From Zygaena filipendulae (Eukaryota > Arthropoda > Insecta > Lepidoptera > Zygaenidae): DNA of 64,000 nt. A program made the position numbers and the translations under genes. The DNA is taken from positions 11,866,001-11,930,000 of the forward strand of contig OU015664.1 of assembly GCA_907165275.2 (NCBI GenBank). The letters run 5' to 3'. Within the stretch, counting starts at the first letter, position 1. Every line of letters starts with the position of its first letter. The notes under the pieces are model-generated. The model saw only the letters and a program-made list of their open reading frames with translations. It had not been told where the DNA came from and did no database searches. This document shows, piece by piece, positions 37,227 to 46,565 of this stretch.

Positions 37227-37691
37227 GGTTTGGACGAGTTAGGTTTGGACGAGTTAGGTTTGGACGAGTTAGGTTTGGACGAGTTAGGTTTGGACGAGTT
37301 AGGTTTGGACGAGTTAGGTTTGGACGAGTTAGGTTTGGACGAGTTAGGTTTGGACGAGTTAGGTTTGGACGAGTTAGGTTTGGACGAGTTAGGTTTGGAC
37401 GAGTTAGGTTTGGACGAGTTAGGTTTGGACGAGTTAGGTTTGGACGAGTTAGGTTTGGACGAGTTAGGTTTGGACGAGTTAGGTTTGGACGAGTTAGGTT
37501 TGGACGAGTTAGGTTTGGACGAGTTAGGTTTGGACGAGTTAGGTTTGGACGAGTTAGGTTTGGACGAGTTAGGTTTGGACGAGTTAGGTTTGGACGAGTT
37601 AGGTTTGGACGAGTTAGGTTTGGACGAGTTAGGTTTGGACGAGTTAGGTTTGGACGAGTTAGGTTTGGACGAGTTAGGTTTGGACGAGTTA
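37227..37691. repeat. 31 tandem copies of GGTTTGGACGAGTTA (variant telomeric repeat)
   Basis: Uniform 15-bp units. The unit is three pentamers long (GGTTT, GGACG, AGTTA), and the unit junction recreates GTTAGGTT. It passes directly into TTAGG repeats, so it is best read as a higher-order variant of the telomere repeat. Confidence 0.95.
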
Positions 37692-37710
37692 GGTTAGGTT
37701 AGGTTAGGTT
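37692..37710 (+). repeat. TTAGG telomeric repeats (short tract)
   Basis: GGTTAGGTTAGGTTAGGTT, ending in TT where the SART derivative begins. This is the expected TT^AGG insertion point. Confidence 0.95.
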
Positions 37711-37798
37711 CCCCCCCGAATTGGGTCCCCGCCTTGTCGTGGCGGGGGGGCTCTAGTAACCGTGGACTCGTCACCCACGGTGAAGCTAAGAGGGACCC
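37711..37798 (+). ncRNA. HDV-like self-cleaving ribozyme at SART-derivative 5' end
   Basis: P1 CCCCCCC (37711-37717) with GGGGGGG (37744-37750); P2 GGGTCCC (37723-37729) with GGGACCC (37792-37798); P3 GCC (37731-37733) with GGC (37741-37743); L3 TTGTCGT; P4 CCGTGG (37760-37765) with CCACGG (37775-37780); J4/2 TGAAGCTAAG (37781-37790) with the likely catalytic C in GCTAAG. Cleavage is predicted immediately before base 37711, exactly the element/telomere junction. Confidence 0.82.
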
Positions 37799-38471
37799 AG
37801 AGGCGGGCCGGAATGCCGGGTGCGGCGCTGATCTGGGGGACGGCGCTGCGCCCGACATGAGGCACCGGACGGGGCCGTCTCACCCACTTGCAGGCGGCAA
37901 GCACGGGGTCGAGGCGGCCCATGTAGGTGGCGCTGTCGTCCTCCGGGGCGGCGGCGCCACTGAGGCGGGCTGCGGTGGCTCGGGGAGCACCGCGGCTGAG
38001 GGTTAGAGGCCGTGGAGACGTTTTTCCTCTGCGGCCTCGACGGGGCCGCCCCGGTGATTGGCGGCGTGGAGGGGCTGCGGGGGGAGGGGAGTGCTGGCGC
38101 GGAGCTAGTCGGCCCTCCTCACCCTCTGCGGCCGTCGTGGTGGGCGGCGGGGCCACTGACCCGACCCGTCGCAGGGGGCCTTGGGCGCCGGTCATGGGCC
38201 CGACCGGCGTCCTTTGCACAAGGTCCCCGAGAGGGAGGAGGACGGCGGTGCGTCGCGTGTTCCGGCGCATCGTCGTCATTCTGAGGGGCACTCGTGCCCC
38301 TCGAGGAGGAGCCCGGCAACGGGCTGGCGCCGTCGGGGCTGCGGAGCATGCGAAAGCGATTCCCGTGGCCCCGGCGCTAGGCGCGGAGGAGGAACACCCC
38401 AGGGTTTTTAGTGGGTAGCATTCCCGCCCTTCTCAGGGCGGGTTGCCCTTATCAGGGCAGAGTCCCACATA

Positions 38472-38499
38472 ACCATCGCCCCGGCCCGGGGGCGGTGGT
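38472..38499 (+). promoter_or_regulatory. 3'-terminal RNA hairpin of the SART derivative
   Basis: ACCATCGCCCC pairs with GGGGCGGTGGT across a short loop, flanked by ATA and ATGC as in the other SART copies. It probably helps the RT recognise its own RNA. Confidence 0.6.
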
Positions 38500-38523
38500 A
38501 TGCATAAAGCATTTTCCCTGGGT

Positions 38524-38566
<43 letters not shown>

Positions 38567-39201
38567 TTTTTTTTTTTTTTTTTTTTTTATGCACTACCCT
38601 CCAACATGATCGGAGCCTATTCTCGCTAAATCTCATCCATACCAGTTCCCGCTTATATGCCTCTCGCACTTTCATTCATCATACTATATCTTTCTTGCAT
38701 CCTTCACCTTTCTTACTTTTAACCGGTGGGTCTCCGGTATCCCTATCCATCTAATCTATCTAAGTCTATTTATTCTACTTTTTTATTTATTTCTTATGTA
38801 TCTAATAAACACAATACACCAGGGGGGAGGGAGGACTGGGTTTTGTTTGTTATTTTATTTTACATTTACCCATATTTATTTATTTATCCCCATATTTTTT
38901 ATTTGTTATATGTATACACCTTCCTATTTTTGCCCGTACATAATATATGATATATATTTTGTACTATATATCACATATTATGTACATCAACAACTTTATA
39001 TAGTATATACATTTACAGTTTGTTTTAACTTATTTACATTTTATCTTATCAATCTATTACATTTTATCTTAAATCTATTGCATGCAGTAGTTAGTACATT
39101 TACCTTATTTGCTACGTTAGTTACTTATTTCCTAATATTGTCTATCCTACTTACATTTATGGTACAGTTTATATATATTCAATATATAACTTATCATAAT
39201 T

Positions 39202-42200
39202 CTATACATTTTTATTTCTCTTATTTACTATTTGTGCCAATTTTTTACAATAAATTAGGAAACTTTCCCTGTTTCTCCCCGATATCAGGAGTGCCGCATT
39301 CTCCCTGGACATGCTTACCCCCATCTCTGTTTCTGCATCATTACGTTGCCTGCCAAAGATGGGGCACTCAAATAGCATGTGCGGGACGGTTTCCTGCACA
39401 TCAGGATCACAGGCGCACGATGGACTCTCCTTGCACTTGAAGCGATTCAAGTACTCAGAGAATCCACCGTGCCCCGTCAGGACCTGCGTTATCACGCTAT
39501 CGGGGTCAATTTTTCTTATTACCCTATACGCGGCAACCGCATCTGGGAAAAATATTTTTGTGACGGCCCCAGTCGCTCCGGATTGGTACCTCCGGTTCCA
39601 TTCGTCAAGCGTCTCCGTACGGAGTGCGCGCTTGACGAATGAGACCGGGCACAAATCGTAATCCGGTTTCTTTTTGGACCCGAGGGCGGCCTCTTTGGCG
39701 AGCACGTCAGCCCTCTCGTTTCCCTCCAATCCTGCGTGGGCTTTTATCCAGAACAAGGAGACACTCTTGTTCTGGATGTTACAGTGCGCAATGGTGTCTC
39801 TGGTTTCCACTGCCAGGGGATGGAGGCAACCGAGATTCGCTACAGCCTGGAGAGCCGCCATCGAGTCACTATATATAGCGAAAGTAGTGTCGCTGCATTT
39901 CTGGACCTCCTTTGCCGCTCTGCTTACAGCCAGAAGCTCAGCCTGGTAGACGGTACAATATGACGGCAAAGCAAGCTTGATGGCTCGGGTTTCGGTTTCT
40001 CTATTCCACAAGGATAGAGCTGCACCGACCCGGCCATCAATCTTGCTGCCGTCGGTGAAAATGCGGACATCAAAGTCGCTATTTTCATGGTAGAGTTCCT
40101 CGTCTACCAGGTAATTGAACTCCAGGCTGGTTCGCTTTGCGGGGTGCGGGGTTGCCAGTGCCGAGGTCATGTGTTCGATTTCCCTTCCGCTCAATATTGG
40201 CTGGGGCACTCCCCTCTTGGCTTCGTAAAGCGAGGCCATCTCGCGAACTCGGAGATCGAGGGGGAGTATTCCAGCCAACACCAATGCGGAATGCAGCGAC
40301 ACGGTCCTATAGGCCCTACAGAGTTTCTGTGCAAAACCGCGTTGCACAGACCCGAAATACTTTTGGGCTCCTAATTTATTTGCCGCGGGCGCCCAGGCGC
40401 TTGCCGCGTACAGGATAATGGGCTCTACTGCTGCAACATATATTGCCCTAATCACCTCCGGGTGCAATCCCCAGCTTACTTTCGCGGCCTTTGCGAGCTG
40501 CTTGTAAATACCGATCGCCTTTTTGCATACGTGCGCTATATGAGAGTTGAAGGTCAGGTGGTCGTCAATTGTCAGTCCTAAAAGTCGCACCTCCCTTGTC
40601 ATGACAACGGCCGCCCCACCCATGCTCAGGCGAGGGACGTCATATTTAAGCCTCCGCGTGATCACCATCGCATTGGTTTTATGCGGTGCGAATTTTAGCT
40701 TATTTATGACGCCCCACGCCCGAACATAGGCAAGGCAGTCGTTGGCACGCTCTTCGATTTCTTGCGCAGTCTCACCGTCAAAGATCAGCACCACATCATC
40801 CGCGAAAGCCTGGCAATAATCGCCCCGGGCTTCCAATTCCCTGAGTAATGGGTCCAACATCAGGTTCCATAGAATTGGTCCCCCTATAGAACCCTGGATA
40901 CACCCTTTGTTTGTGACCCTGGTGTGCTCCTCGCCGGCATACCTGACAGTGACCGTCCTACCGCTGAGATAGCTGTCCATCACCCGCCTCAGATTCACTG
41001 GGCACTGTTCCTCAGCCAGACGGATTCTGATGGCTGGCCACCAAGCGCTATCGAAGGCTCCCTCTATATCCAATGAAACCAATGTTATTAGCCGTTTCTG
41101 GTTTAGCTTTTGGCGGATTAGCTGCATCAGTGTATAGAGGGAGTCCTCGGTGCTTCTTTGGGGCATGAACCCGTACTGGCGAGTACTCATTCTCGGCAGC
41201 AGATGATATCTGAGACGGGAGACCAACAGCTTCTCGTAAACCTTGCCCAATACAGGCAGCAGTCCAATCGGCCTGTATGACTTGGGTGCGGTATAGCTGT
41301 CCTTGCCAGGCTTCCTAAGTACCACAACCGTAGCCTTCTTCCAGATCTTCGGAAAAAGGCCACGATCTAGGCACCTATTTACCAGTGCAAGGAACACCTC
41401 AGGGTCACAACCAATTGCGCGGATGCAAATATCTGACGTAAAGCCGTCAGCCCCTGGAGCCTTCTTGGGGTTGAAGGTCTTGCATACGGCGTTCAGTTCA
41501 TCCATGGTGAACAGAGGATCATGCCATTCATCACGGCTCCACCTGTTCACCACTTCAGCCTTTCTCCTCACTTCGTGATGCTCGACGCTCTCCCCCACTT
41601 CGCTGTCCTCGGGGTAAAAGGTTTCCGCCAACAGCTTTACGGAATCCTTTGCGCTCTGGGTATCACCGTCCTTTTCCAGTAAAAGGTCCTCTTCCCGGAT
41701 CCGAGTCCTCCCAATTACCCTATAAATCCCCTCCCAAACCCCCTCCCTATCTTGCTTCCCACAAAACTCCTTCCAGCTCTCGGTTTGGGCTTTACGCACT
41801 GCTAACTCGTACTCTTCTTTCTGTTTCAGGTACAGGCGGACTACCTCCTCTCTTCGGACCGGCGCTGCGTTCCTGATTCTGCGTTTCCTGGTGGCGACTT
41901 CGGTTTTCAACGCGGCGAGCTCTACACTCCACCATGGCAAGGTAAGTATTGTTTTGTCTGTCTTTTTAGGTATAGTGTCCCTACATGTGTCAGTTATCGC
42001 GTCAGTATAATTTTGTACTGCTTTTTCCAAAAGGTTTATGTCCTGTATGTTGTCAATTAGTCCCGGATTTAAATCAAACTTGCGCAAATTGTGAGGCAGT
42101 TTTTCAGAAAACTGCTCCCAGTTTGCCTTTCTAGTATTGTATGTCCTAGTCGTCCTTTCTATTTTAGTCCCTTTAGATTTTTGAAGCAGGAGCCGAAATA

Positions 42201-42879
42201 CAATGCCATTGTGGTCTGAACCGGTGAGCCCCTCGTCTACTCTCCAATCGTCCACCAGGTCCAGCATATCAGCCGAACAGGCCGTAACGTCCACGTAGCT
42301 CCTGTACCTGATACCTCCCCGGATGGTGTCGAAGGTTGGCGTGTCTCCGGAGTTGAGTACGTGCAGCCCAAGTTCACCGAGAGCTCCACACATGGCCTCG
42401 CCTCTTGCGTTATCCGTGTCCCCTCCCCACCATATGCTCTTTGCGTTGGTGTCTCCGCCCATGACCAACCTGCTAGGTCCCGTCTTGCGCTCTACCTTTT
42501 TAAGCTGCTCCAGGTATGGCTGTATGGGCCGGTCTGGCTCGAAGTAATAAGAGACAAGCGTGATGTTCCAGGCCCTGGTTTGGATCCCTACCACGACGAT
42601 GTTGTTGGTAGTCAGTTTAGGGTACGGCTTGACCACTAGATCCGGGTCAAGCACGGCTATTGCAGCTTTGGTGGGTTTCTCTCCAAGACCAGAGTTCTGG
42701 AACACCCTGACGCCCCTATAACTCTTCATACTTCCAGCCCCGCCCACATACGGCTCCTGGAGCAGTGCAATGGCAGCTCCGCGCTTTGCTGCTTCTATGA
42801 GGAGTTCTTGCGTAGCCAGTTGCTTCCTCTGCAGGTTGGCCTGGATAATTATGTACGGAGAAGAAACACGTGGCACCAC
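39202..42879 (-). CDS. TRAS-like ORF2: APE endonuclease, reverse transcriptase, RNase H, Cys-His motif
   Basis: 1225 codons. The N-terminal APE-type endonuclease has IIQANLQRKQL, LLQEPYVGG, GGDTNAKSIWWG and GSDHNGI; it would nick the telomere repeat. RT motifs are KKAPGADGF, YRPIGLLPVLGKVYEKLL, QYGFMPQRSTEDS, LDIEGAFDSAWW, GCIQGSIGGPILWNL, and FADD at about residue 692. An RNase H domain starts near residue 941 (IFTDGSKIDG, then IYSDSMAAL and HAGLEGNERAD). The C-terminus has a CAC...H...C zinc-type motif (VPHMLFECP). The first codon given is GTG: no ATG is near, and the frame overlaps the end of ORF1 by about 11 nt in the +1 frame. Translation therefore needs frameshifting or non-AUG reinitiation. 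No internal stop. Confidence 0.88.
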   Translation of the reverse strand: MVPRVSSPYIIIQANLQRKQLATQELLIEAAKRGAAIALLQEPYVGGAGSMKSYRGVRVFQNSGLGEKPTKAAIAVLDPDLVVKPYPKLTTNNIVVVGIQTRAWNITLVSYYFEPDRPIQPYLEQLKKVERKTGPSRLVMGGDTNAKSIWWGGDTDNARGEAMCGALGELGLHVLNSGDTPTFDTIRGGIRYRSYVDVTACSADMLDLVDDWRVDEGLTGSDHNGIVFRLLLQKSKGTKIERTTRTYNTRKANWEQFSEKLPHNLRKFDLNPGLIDNIQDINLLEKAVQNYTDAITDTCRDTIPKKTDKTILTLPWWSVELAALKTEVATRKRRIRNAAPVRREEVVRLYLKQKEEYELAVRKAQTESWKEFCGKQDREGVWEGIYRVIGRTRIREEDLLLEKDGDTQSAKDSVKLLAETFYPEDSEVGESVEHHEVRRKAEVVNRWSRDEWHDPLFTMDELNAVCKTFNPKKAPGADGFTSDICIRAIGCDPEVFLALVNRCLDRGLFPKIWKKATVVVLRKPGKDSYTAPKSYRPIGLLPVLGKVYEKLLVSRLRYHLLPRMSTRQYGFMPQRSTEDSLYTLMQLIRQKLNQKRLITLVSLDIEGAFDSAWWPAIRIRLAEEQCPVNLRRVMDSYLSGRTVTVRYAGEEHTRVTNKGCIQGSIGGPILWNLMLDPLLRELEARGDYCQAFADDVVLIFDGETAQEIEERANDCLAYVRAWGVINKLKFAPHKTNAMVITRRLKYDVPRLSMGGAAVVMTREVRLLGLTIDDHLTFNSHIAHVCKKAIGIYKQLAKAAKVSWGLHPEVIRAIYVAAVEPIILYAASAWAPAANKLGAQKYFGSVQRGFAQKLCRAYRTVSLHSALVLAGILPLDLRVREMASLYEAKRGVPQPILSGREIEHMTSALATPHPAKRTSLEFNYLVDEELYHENSDFDVRIFTDGSKIDGRVGAALSLWNRETETRAIKLALPSYCTVYQAELLAVSRAAKEVQKCSDTTFAIYSDSMAALQAVANLGCLHPLAVETRDTIAHCNIQNKSVSLFWIKAHAGLEGNERADVLAKEAALGSKKKPDYDLCPVSFVKRALRTETLDEWNRRYQSGATGAVTKIFFPDAVAAYRVIRKIDPDSVITQVLTGHGGFSEYLNRFKCKESPSCACDPDVQETVPHMLFECPIFGRQRNDAETEMGVSMSRENAALLISGRNRESFLIYCKKLAQIVNKRNKNV

Positions 42880-42880
42880 C

Positions 42881-44359
42881 TTAGCAATAAGCTATGGTTG
42901 CCCGGGCCAGTGCATCCCATTTCTTCCGTATTGGGCAGGAGTCGTCGAAGGCGTTATGCTGGTTGTTCTGGTACTTAGCCTTAGTACAATTTCTGCACGA
43001 TGCCGGTATTCCCGCTAGCCAATTTGGGCAGTCCGCCTTCATGTGCGGACCACTACAATGGCTGCAGATGTCTACCGACTCCGTGCAGAACCTCCTACTA
43101 TGGCCGTACCCCAGACAGCGGGAGCACTGGACGAGCGGTGACTGATCCGCAACCTTGACACGTTGCAAGTCAATGCACAGCTCGCCCAGTGCGACCGCTC
43201 TCTGCCAGATCACCGGCGAGGTGCTTATAACGAGGTTGCAGACGTGAGGGTTCCTGGCTCTCTTGCGGAACTTGACTGCGACTCGATCCTCCCCATCGCC
43301 GAGGCCGCGAAAAACGCCCCCATTCTGATTCCTGAGGGCTGTCATGACATCCTCATCACTGTGGTATGCCATTACACCCACAAGAACCAGAAGAGGGTCC
43401 TTGTTTTTCACGTCCTCGACGGTGAGGTGATCCTTCGCTCTGTGCAGCCGTTCCTTCACCTTGTTCCTCTCCTCCTCCGTCCGGCAGCTCATTATCACCT
43501 TCCTGTCCCTAGCTTTTCTAACCTTTTCAACCCTCACCCAACCATCCTTTGCCCCCACAACTTCCCTTATTCTTCCCAATACCTCCTCTCCTGTCTCCTG
43601 TTCGTCCTTGGAGGTGACGACGACGGAGTGCAGCGCCCCCCGAGTCGGGAGTAACTCCCCGGGTCGGGTCGCCGCAGCCTTCGCGTATGTCATCCTCCCC
43701 ATTTCCTCTCCCTGTTTTTCCACCATCCCTTGTATCCTATCCATCTTTTCCCCGTTCTCCAGTAAAAGCTTCGTTTGGTCCTCCAATTTCTTCAAAATTT
43801 TTGCCACATCTAGATCCCCTTTTTCCTTCCTTTCTGACCCCACCCCAACCGAAACTTCCACCACTTCCTTCTCCCTTTCCTTTCCCGTCCCCCTCTCACT
43901 TTTCCTCTCTGCCTCAGACTCCTTCACCAATTGAAAGAGCCTTTCAATCGCCTGGGTGATGCCGACCTTCAGGTCGGTTTTCAGGTTTCGTGACTCGCCC
44001 AAGTGCGTCTTTGCCCTGACGAGACAGTTCCTGGCCTCCGAAACCCTGTCCACCCGGATCTCCACTCGAGGTGAACCCCCCGCAGCTTCCACGGAAGGCC
44101 TCCTGGGTTTTTCCCTCTGGGACAGTGCGGGCCTCTGCCTCTGGCTCGGTGCCTTTGCGGGTTCTTCCGCTCTTGTCTGCGTCGGGGTTTTGGGGCGAGA
44201 CTCCGTCAGCGATGTCTCCCATATGCCGATGGAATCCTTGACGCTTGATGACTGCGCAAGAGTCACAGTCCTGTCCAATGTCCTGTCAGATTTTGGAGGG
44301 GATCTCCTTTGGGAGTCCATGTCGGTACTCTTCTTAACCGGAGAACGTAACCCGAACAT
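42881..44359 (-). CDS. TRAS-like ORF1: gag-like nucleic-acid-binding protein
   Basis: 492 codons from ATG (MFGLRSPVKKS). The first half is charged and low-complexity (likely disordered, with Lys/Arg clusters suited to nuclear entry), followed by a Glu/Lys-rich coiled-coil-like stretch. The C-terminal part has an RRM-like fold region (VVVTSKDEQETGEEVLGRI...) and three zinc knuckles from about residue 415 (CSRCLGYGHSRRFC, CSHCSGPHMKADC, CRNCTKAKYQ). ORF1 proteins of TRAS/SART form RNPs and bring the RNA to telomeres. It ends TGC TAA G, where ORF2 overlaps. Confidence 0.87.
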   Translation of the reverse strand: MFGLRSPVKKSTDMDSQRRSPPKSDRTLDRTVTLAQSSSVKDSIGIWETSLTESRPKTPTQTRAEEPAKAPSQRQRPALSQREKPRRPSVEAAGGSPRVEIRVDRVSEARNCLVRAKTHLGESRNLKTDLKVGITQAIERLFQLVKESEAERKSERGTGKEREKEVVEVSVGVGSERKEKGDLDVAKILKKLEDQTKLLLENGEKMDRIQGMVEKQGEEMGRMTYAKAAATRPGELLPTRGALHSVVVTSKDEQETGEEVLGRIREVVGAKDGWVRVEKVRKARDRKVIMSCRTEEERNKVKERLHRAKDHLTVEDVKNKDPLLVLVGVMAYHSDEDVMTALRNQNGGVFRGLGDGEDRVAVKFRKRARNPHVCNLVISTSPVIWQRAVALGELCIDLQRVKVADQSPLVQCSRCLGYGHSRRFCTESVDICSHCSGPHMKADCPNWLAGIPASCRNCTKAKYQNNQHNAFDDSCPIRKKWDALARATIAYC

Positions 44360-46521
44360 GTTTTATAGGTAGCTTGTCGAAAATCAAATAAATTTGTAAA
44401 AATAAATTGTAAATTGTAAATAGTGTATATAATTGTAAATACCGCAGCAAGCAATGTAAATAATATTTTTGCAAAATATTGCAGTCTAAAAACCTTGTGT
44501 AAACTAAGGTTCTGTTAAAAGTCAAGTTTTATGTAAAGTAGATAATGTAGAGTCAGTCTTAATAGTACAGTCAATCTATAATTTGGTCAATATACTGATA
44601 AAATGTAAAAATAAAAAATATTTCGTCGATTTGTCTCTACAACTCTACATAGAGTCGCTCCGTATGCTTGGCTAGAAAGGTACCTACAAGCAGTCTACAC
44701 AGGAAAAAGTCACGTGTCTCTAGGGCCAACGGTTCCCGAGATATCTCAGTTTTAATTTTTCCAAGATGGCCGACAAAATGGCGGACAATTTTTCTAAAAA
44801 TCGTACCTCCGGCGCTAATGGGCCGATCCGGGCGAACGAGGGCTCAAATGAAAGGCCCCTTCGTGATCTACAAGATGACGTAGTCAGGAAGGGGGGCCCA
44901 AATTGAAATTTTGATATTAATTTTGAGTGCAGAAGGCGATAGTCCAAACGATGCCAAATAGAACAAAGGAAACCCCAAAGTCGTGTGACACCCCTGAGCC
45001 GAGCTATAAGAGTTTAAAGATTTTCAAAATGGCCGACAAAATGGCCGCCGCAAATTTAAACCGGCTGTAACTCCGGCGCCACTTGTCCGACAGACGTGAA
45101 CGAGGGCTCAAATGAAAGGCCCCCTCGTGCTCTACAAGATGGCGTAGTCAGGAAGGGGGGCCCAAATTGAAATTTTGATTTTAATTTTGAGTGCAGAAGG
45201 CGATAGTCCAAACGATGCTAAACAGAACAAAGAAAACCCCAAAGTCGTGTGACACCCCTGAGCCGAGCTATGCACGTTTGAAAATTTTCAAAATGGCCGA
45301 CAAAATGGCCGCCGCAAACTTTGACAGGCTATAACTCTGGCGCCAGGCGGCCGACAAGGGCGCTCGAGGGCTCAAATGAAAGCCCCCTTCGAGATCTACA
45401 ATGTGACGTAGTCAAAGAGGGGGGCCCAAATACGAAAAATTTGAACTACTTTTGAGTGCCCCACGTGACAGGCCCAACAACGCAGAGTGCAGCTGTGAAA
45501 ACCCCAGGCTCGTAGGACACCTACAACGGGAGATATGAGGCTTTTAAAATTTCAAAATGGCCGCCAAGATGGCCGCCAAAAGTCCTAACTTTCTTCCCGT
45601 TGGAGATAGACCCCCCGAGTTTGGGCTCGTTAGATAGGTACTGCTGCTGCCTATTCAATAGGCTAGGTACCAATAGCCGCAAAAGCACCCCCGAATTTTA
45701 CAAGCACAAAAACACATAAAAATTTACAAAAACCTTAATATTTACAAATGTACACAGAAATTTCTTATTATTAACACAATATACAATTAAACTAAAGTGC
45801 CTTAACCTATGTACAGCAAAACCGGTGCTACAAGGTGTCTGGAACACTGAAAACACGATGACCTTGAGACTAAAAATGAAATAACTTCCTTGTTTTTTAA
45901 TAAATTTTGCCGAAACTTGAAACGAATATAGGGTGCCAAAAGTACTAACTAACTATAAAATAAAAACTATATGTCATCGATCGCTACGAAAAGATAATCA
46001 ATTTTGAAATTTTGAAAAGTTTGAAACCTTGTAACTCCGGTCTCCGGTCACCAATTTCGAAGGACGAAGCGTCGAATTGTCGGGCTCGTCGTCCTCTACC
46101 CGGCGGCACCGCCAAAAGCAGCCGCACACCTCCTCTTCGACGACCACGTGCCACGTGGTTTTCAGTTTTTCGTCTCCTGTGCTTCGCCCATTCACCGGAA
46201 AAATCCGGTGAAGGTGCCAGGTGGTAGGCCTCAAAAAGGCCCACAAAACAGCACTTGAAAAAGTATGGGTCACCGATCACTTGAGCACAGCGTTTCACTT
46301 TTTGTGTTTCACTTTGAGGTTATTTTCGGGTTATCACTTGAAATCACAACTCAAACTTCGCGGATTTTCAAAATTTTTACACGCCCACATAGGTCTCACC
46401 GAGACGCTTCTTTTGACGTATCACACGCGAAAATCGGAGCAACTTTGACCACTCAAATGGAATTTTTGCCGCGGAGCCACGTGTTTTCGTGACACTTTGG
46501 GGGGCGCTCCAAAGCGGACTG
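44360..46521 (-). promoter_or_regulatory. TRAS-like 5' UTR with four tandem ~264-bp units
   Basis: Units share GAGGGCTCAAATGAAAGGCC (44838, 45102, 45366) and AAAATGGCCGACAAAATGG (about 44765, 45027, 45289; a variant near 45547). The spacing is about 264 bp. Each unit has one or two GGCCAT/ATGGCC cores resembling YY1/Pho sites. Tandem 5' UTR units are common in retroelements where they act as promoters; here that is inferred. Confidence 0.6.
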
Positions 46522-46565
46522 GGTTAGGTTAGGTTAGGTTAGGTTAGGTTAGGTTAGGTTAGGTT
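46522..46565 (+). repeat. (TTAGG)n telomeric tract, about 9 units
   Basis: GGTTA units between the 5' ends of the TRAS-like element (left) and SART copy A (right). It is the longest pure TTAGG tract in the window. Confidence 0.97.

Larger units (their letters stand above)
37711..38564 (+). mobile_element. Internally deleted SART derivative (5' ribozyme + 3' end, no full ORF)
   Basis: Starts exactly after TTAGGTT with CCCCCCC and ends in a 40-nt poly(A) tract followed by GG. It keeps the 5' HDV-like fold (37711-37798) and the 3' end with the terminal hairpin (38472-38499). Only a short frame ending EEEHPRVFSG precedes the 3' UTR, which looks like the end of an ORF2-type region. Most of ORF1 and ORF2 is missing. 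Sequence is diverged from copies A and C, so it belongs to another SART lineage. It is 854 bp including the tail. Confidence 0.8.
38567..46521 (-). mobile_element. Full-length TRAS-like telomeric non-LTR retrotransposon
   Basis: About 7.95 kb. On the minus strand it has a 2.16-kb 5' UTR with tandem repeats, ORF1 (gag), ORF2 (EN, RT, RNase H, zinc motif), a roughly 0.6-kb 3' UTR and a 22-nt poly(A) (T-run 38567-38588). The 5' end abuts (TTAGG)n at 46522 and the 3' end abuts GG, the remains of a TTAGG unit. Opposite orientation to SART within telomere repeats, two ORFs and this length all fit the TRAS family of the R1 clade. Both ORFs are open, so it may be active. Confidence 0.82.

Noticed and set aside
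37230..37697. ELGLD-repeat open frame
   Set aside because: Translation of the 15-bp tandem repeat, stop-free only because the unit length is a multiple of three.
39202..44359. Plus-strand open frames across the TRAS-like element
   Set aside because: They are antisense shadows of ORF1 and ORF2, without motifs of their own.
46430..46521. HDV-like ribozyme at the TRAS 5' end
   Set aside because: A CTTTGG/CCAAAG stem exists but the nested P1/P2 order is absent.
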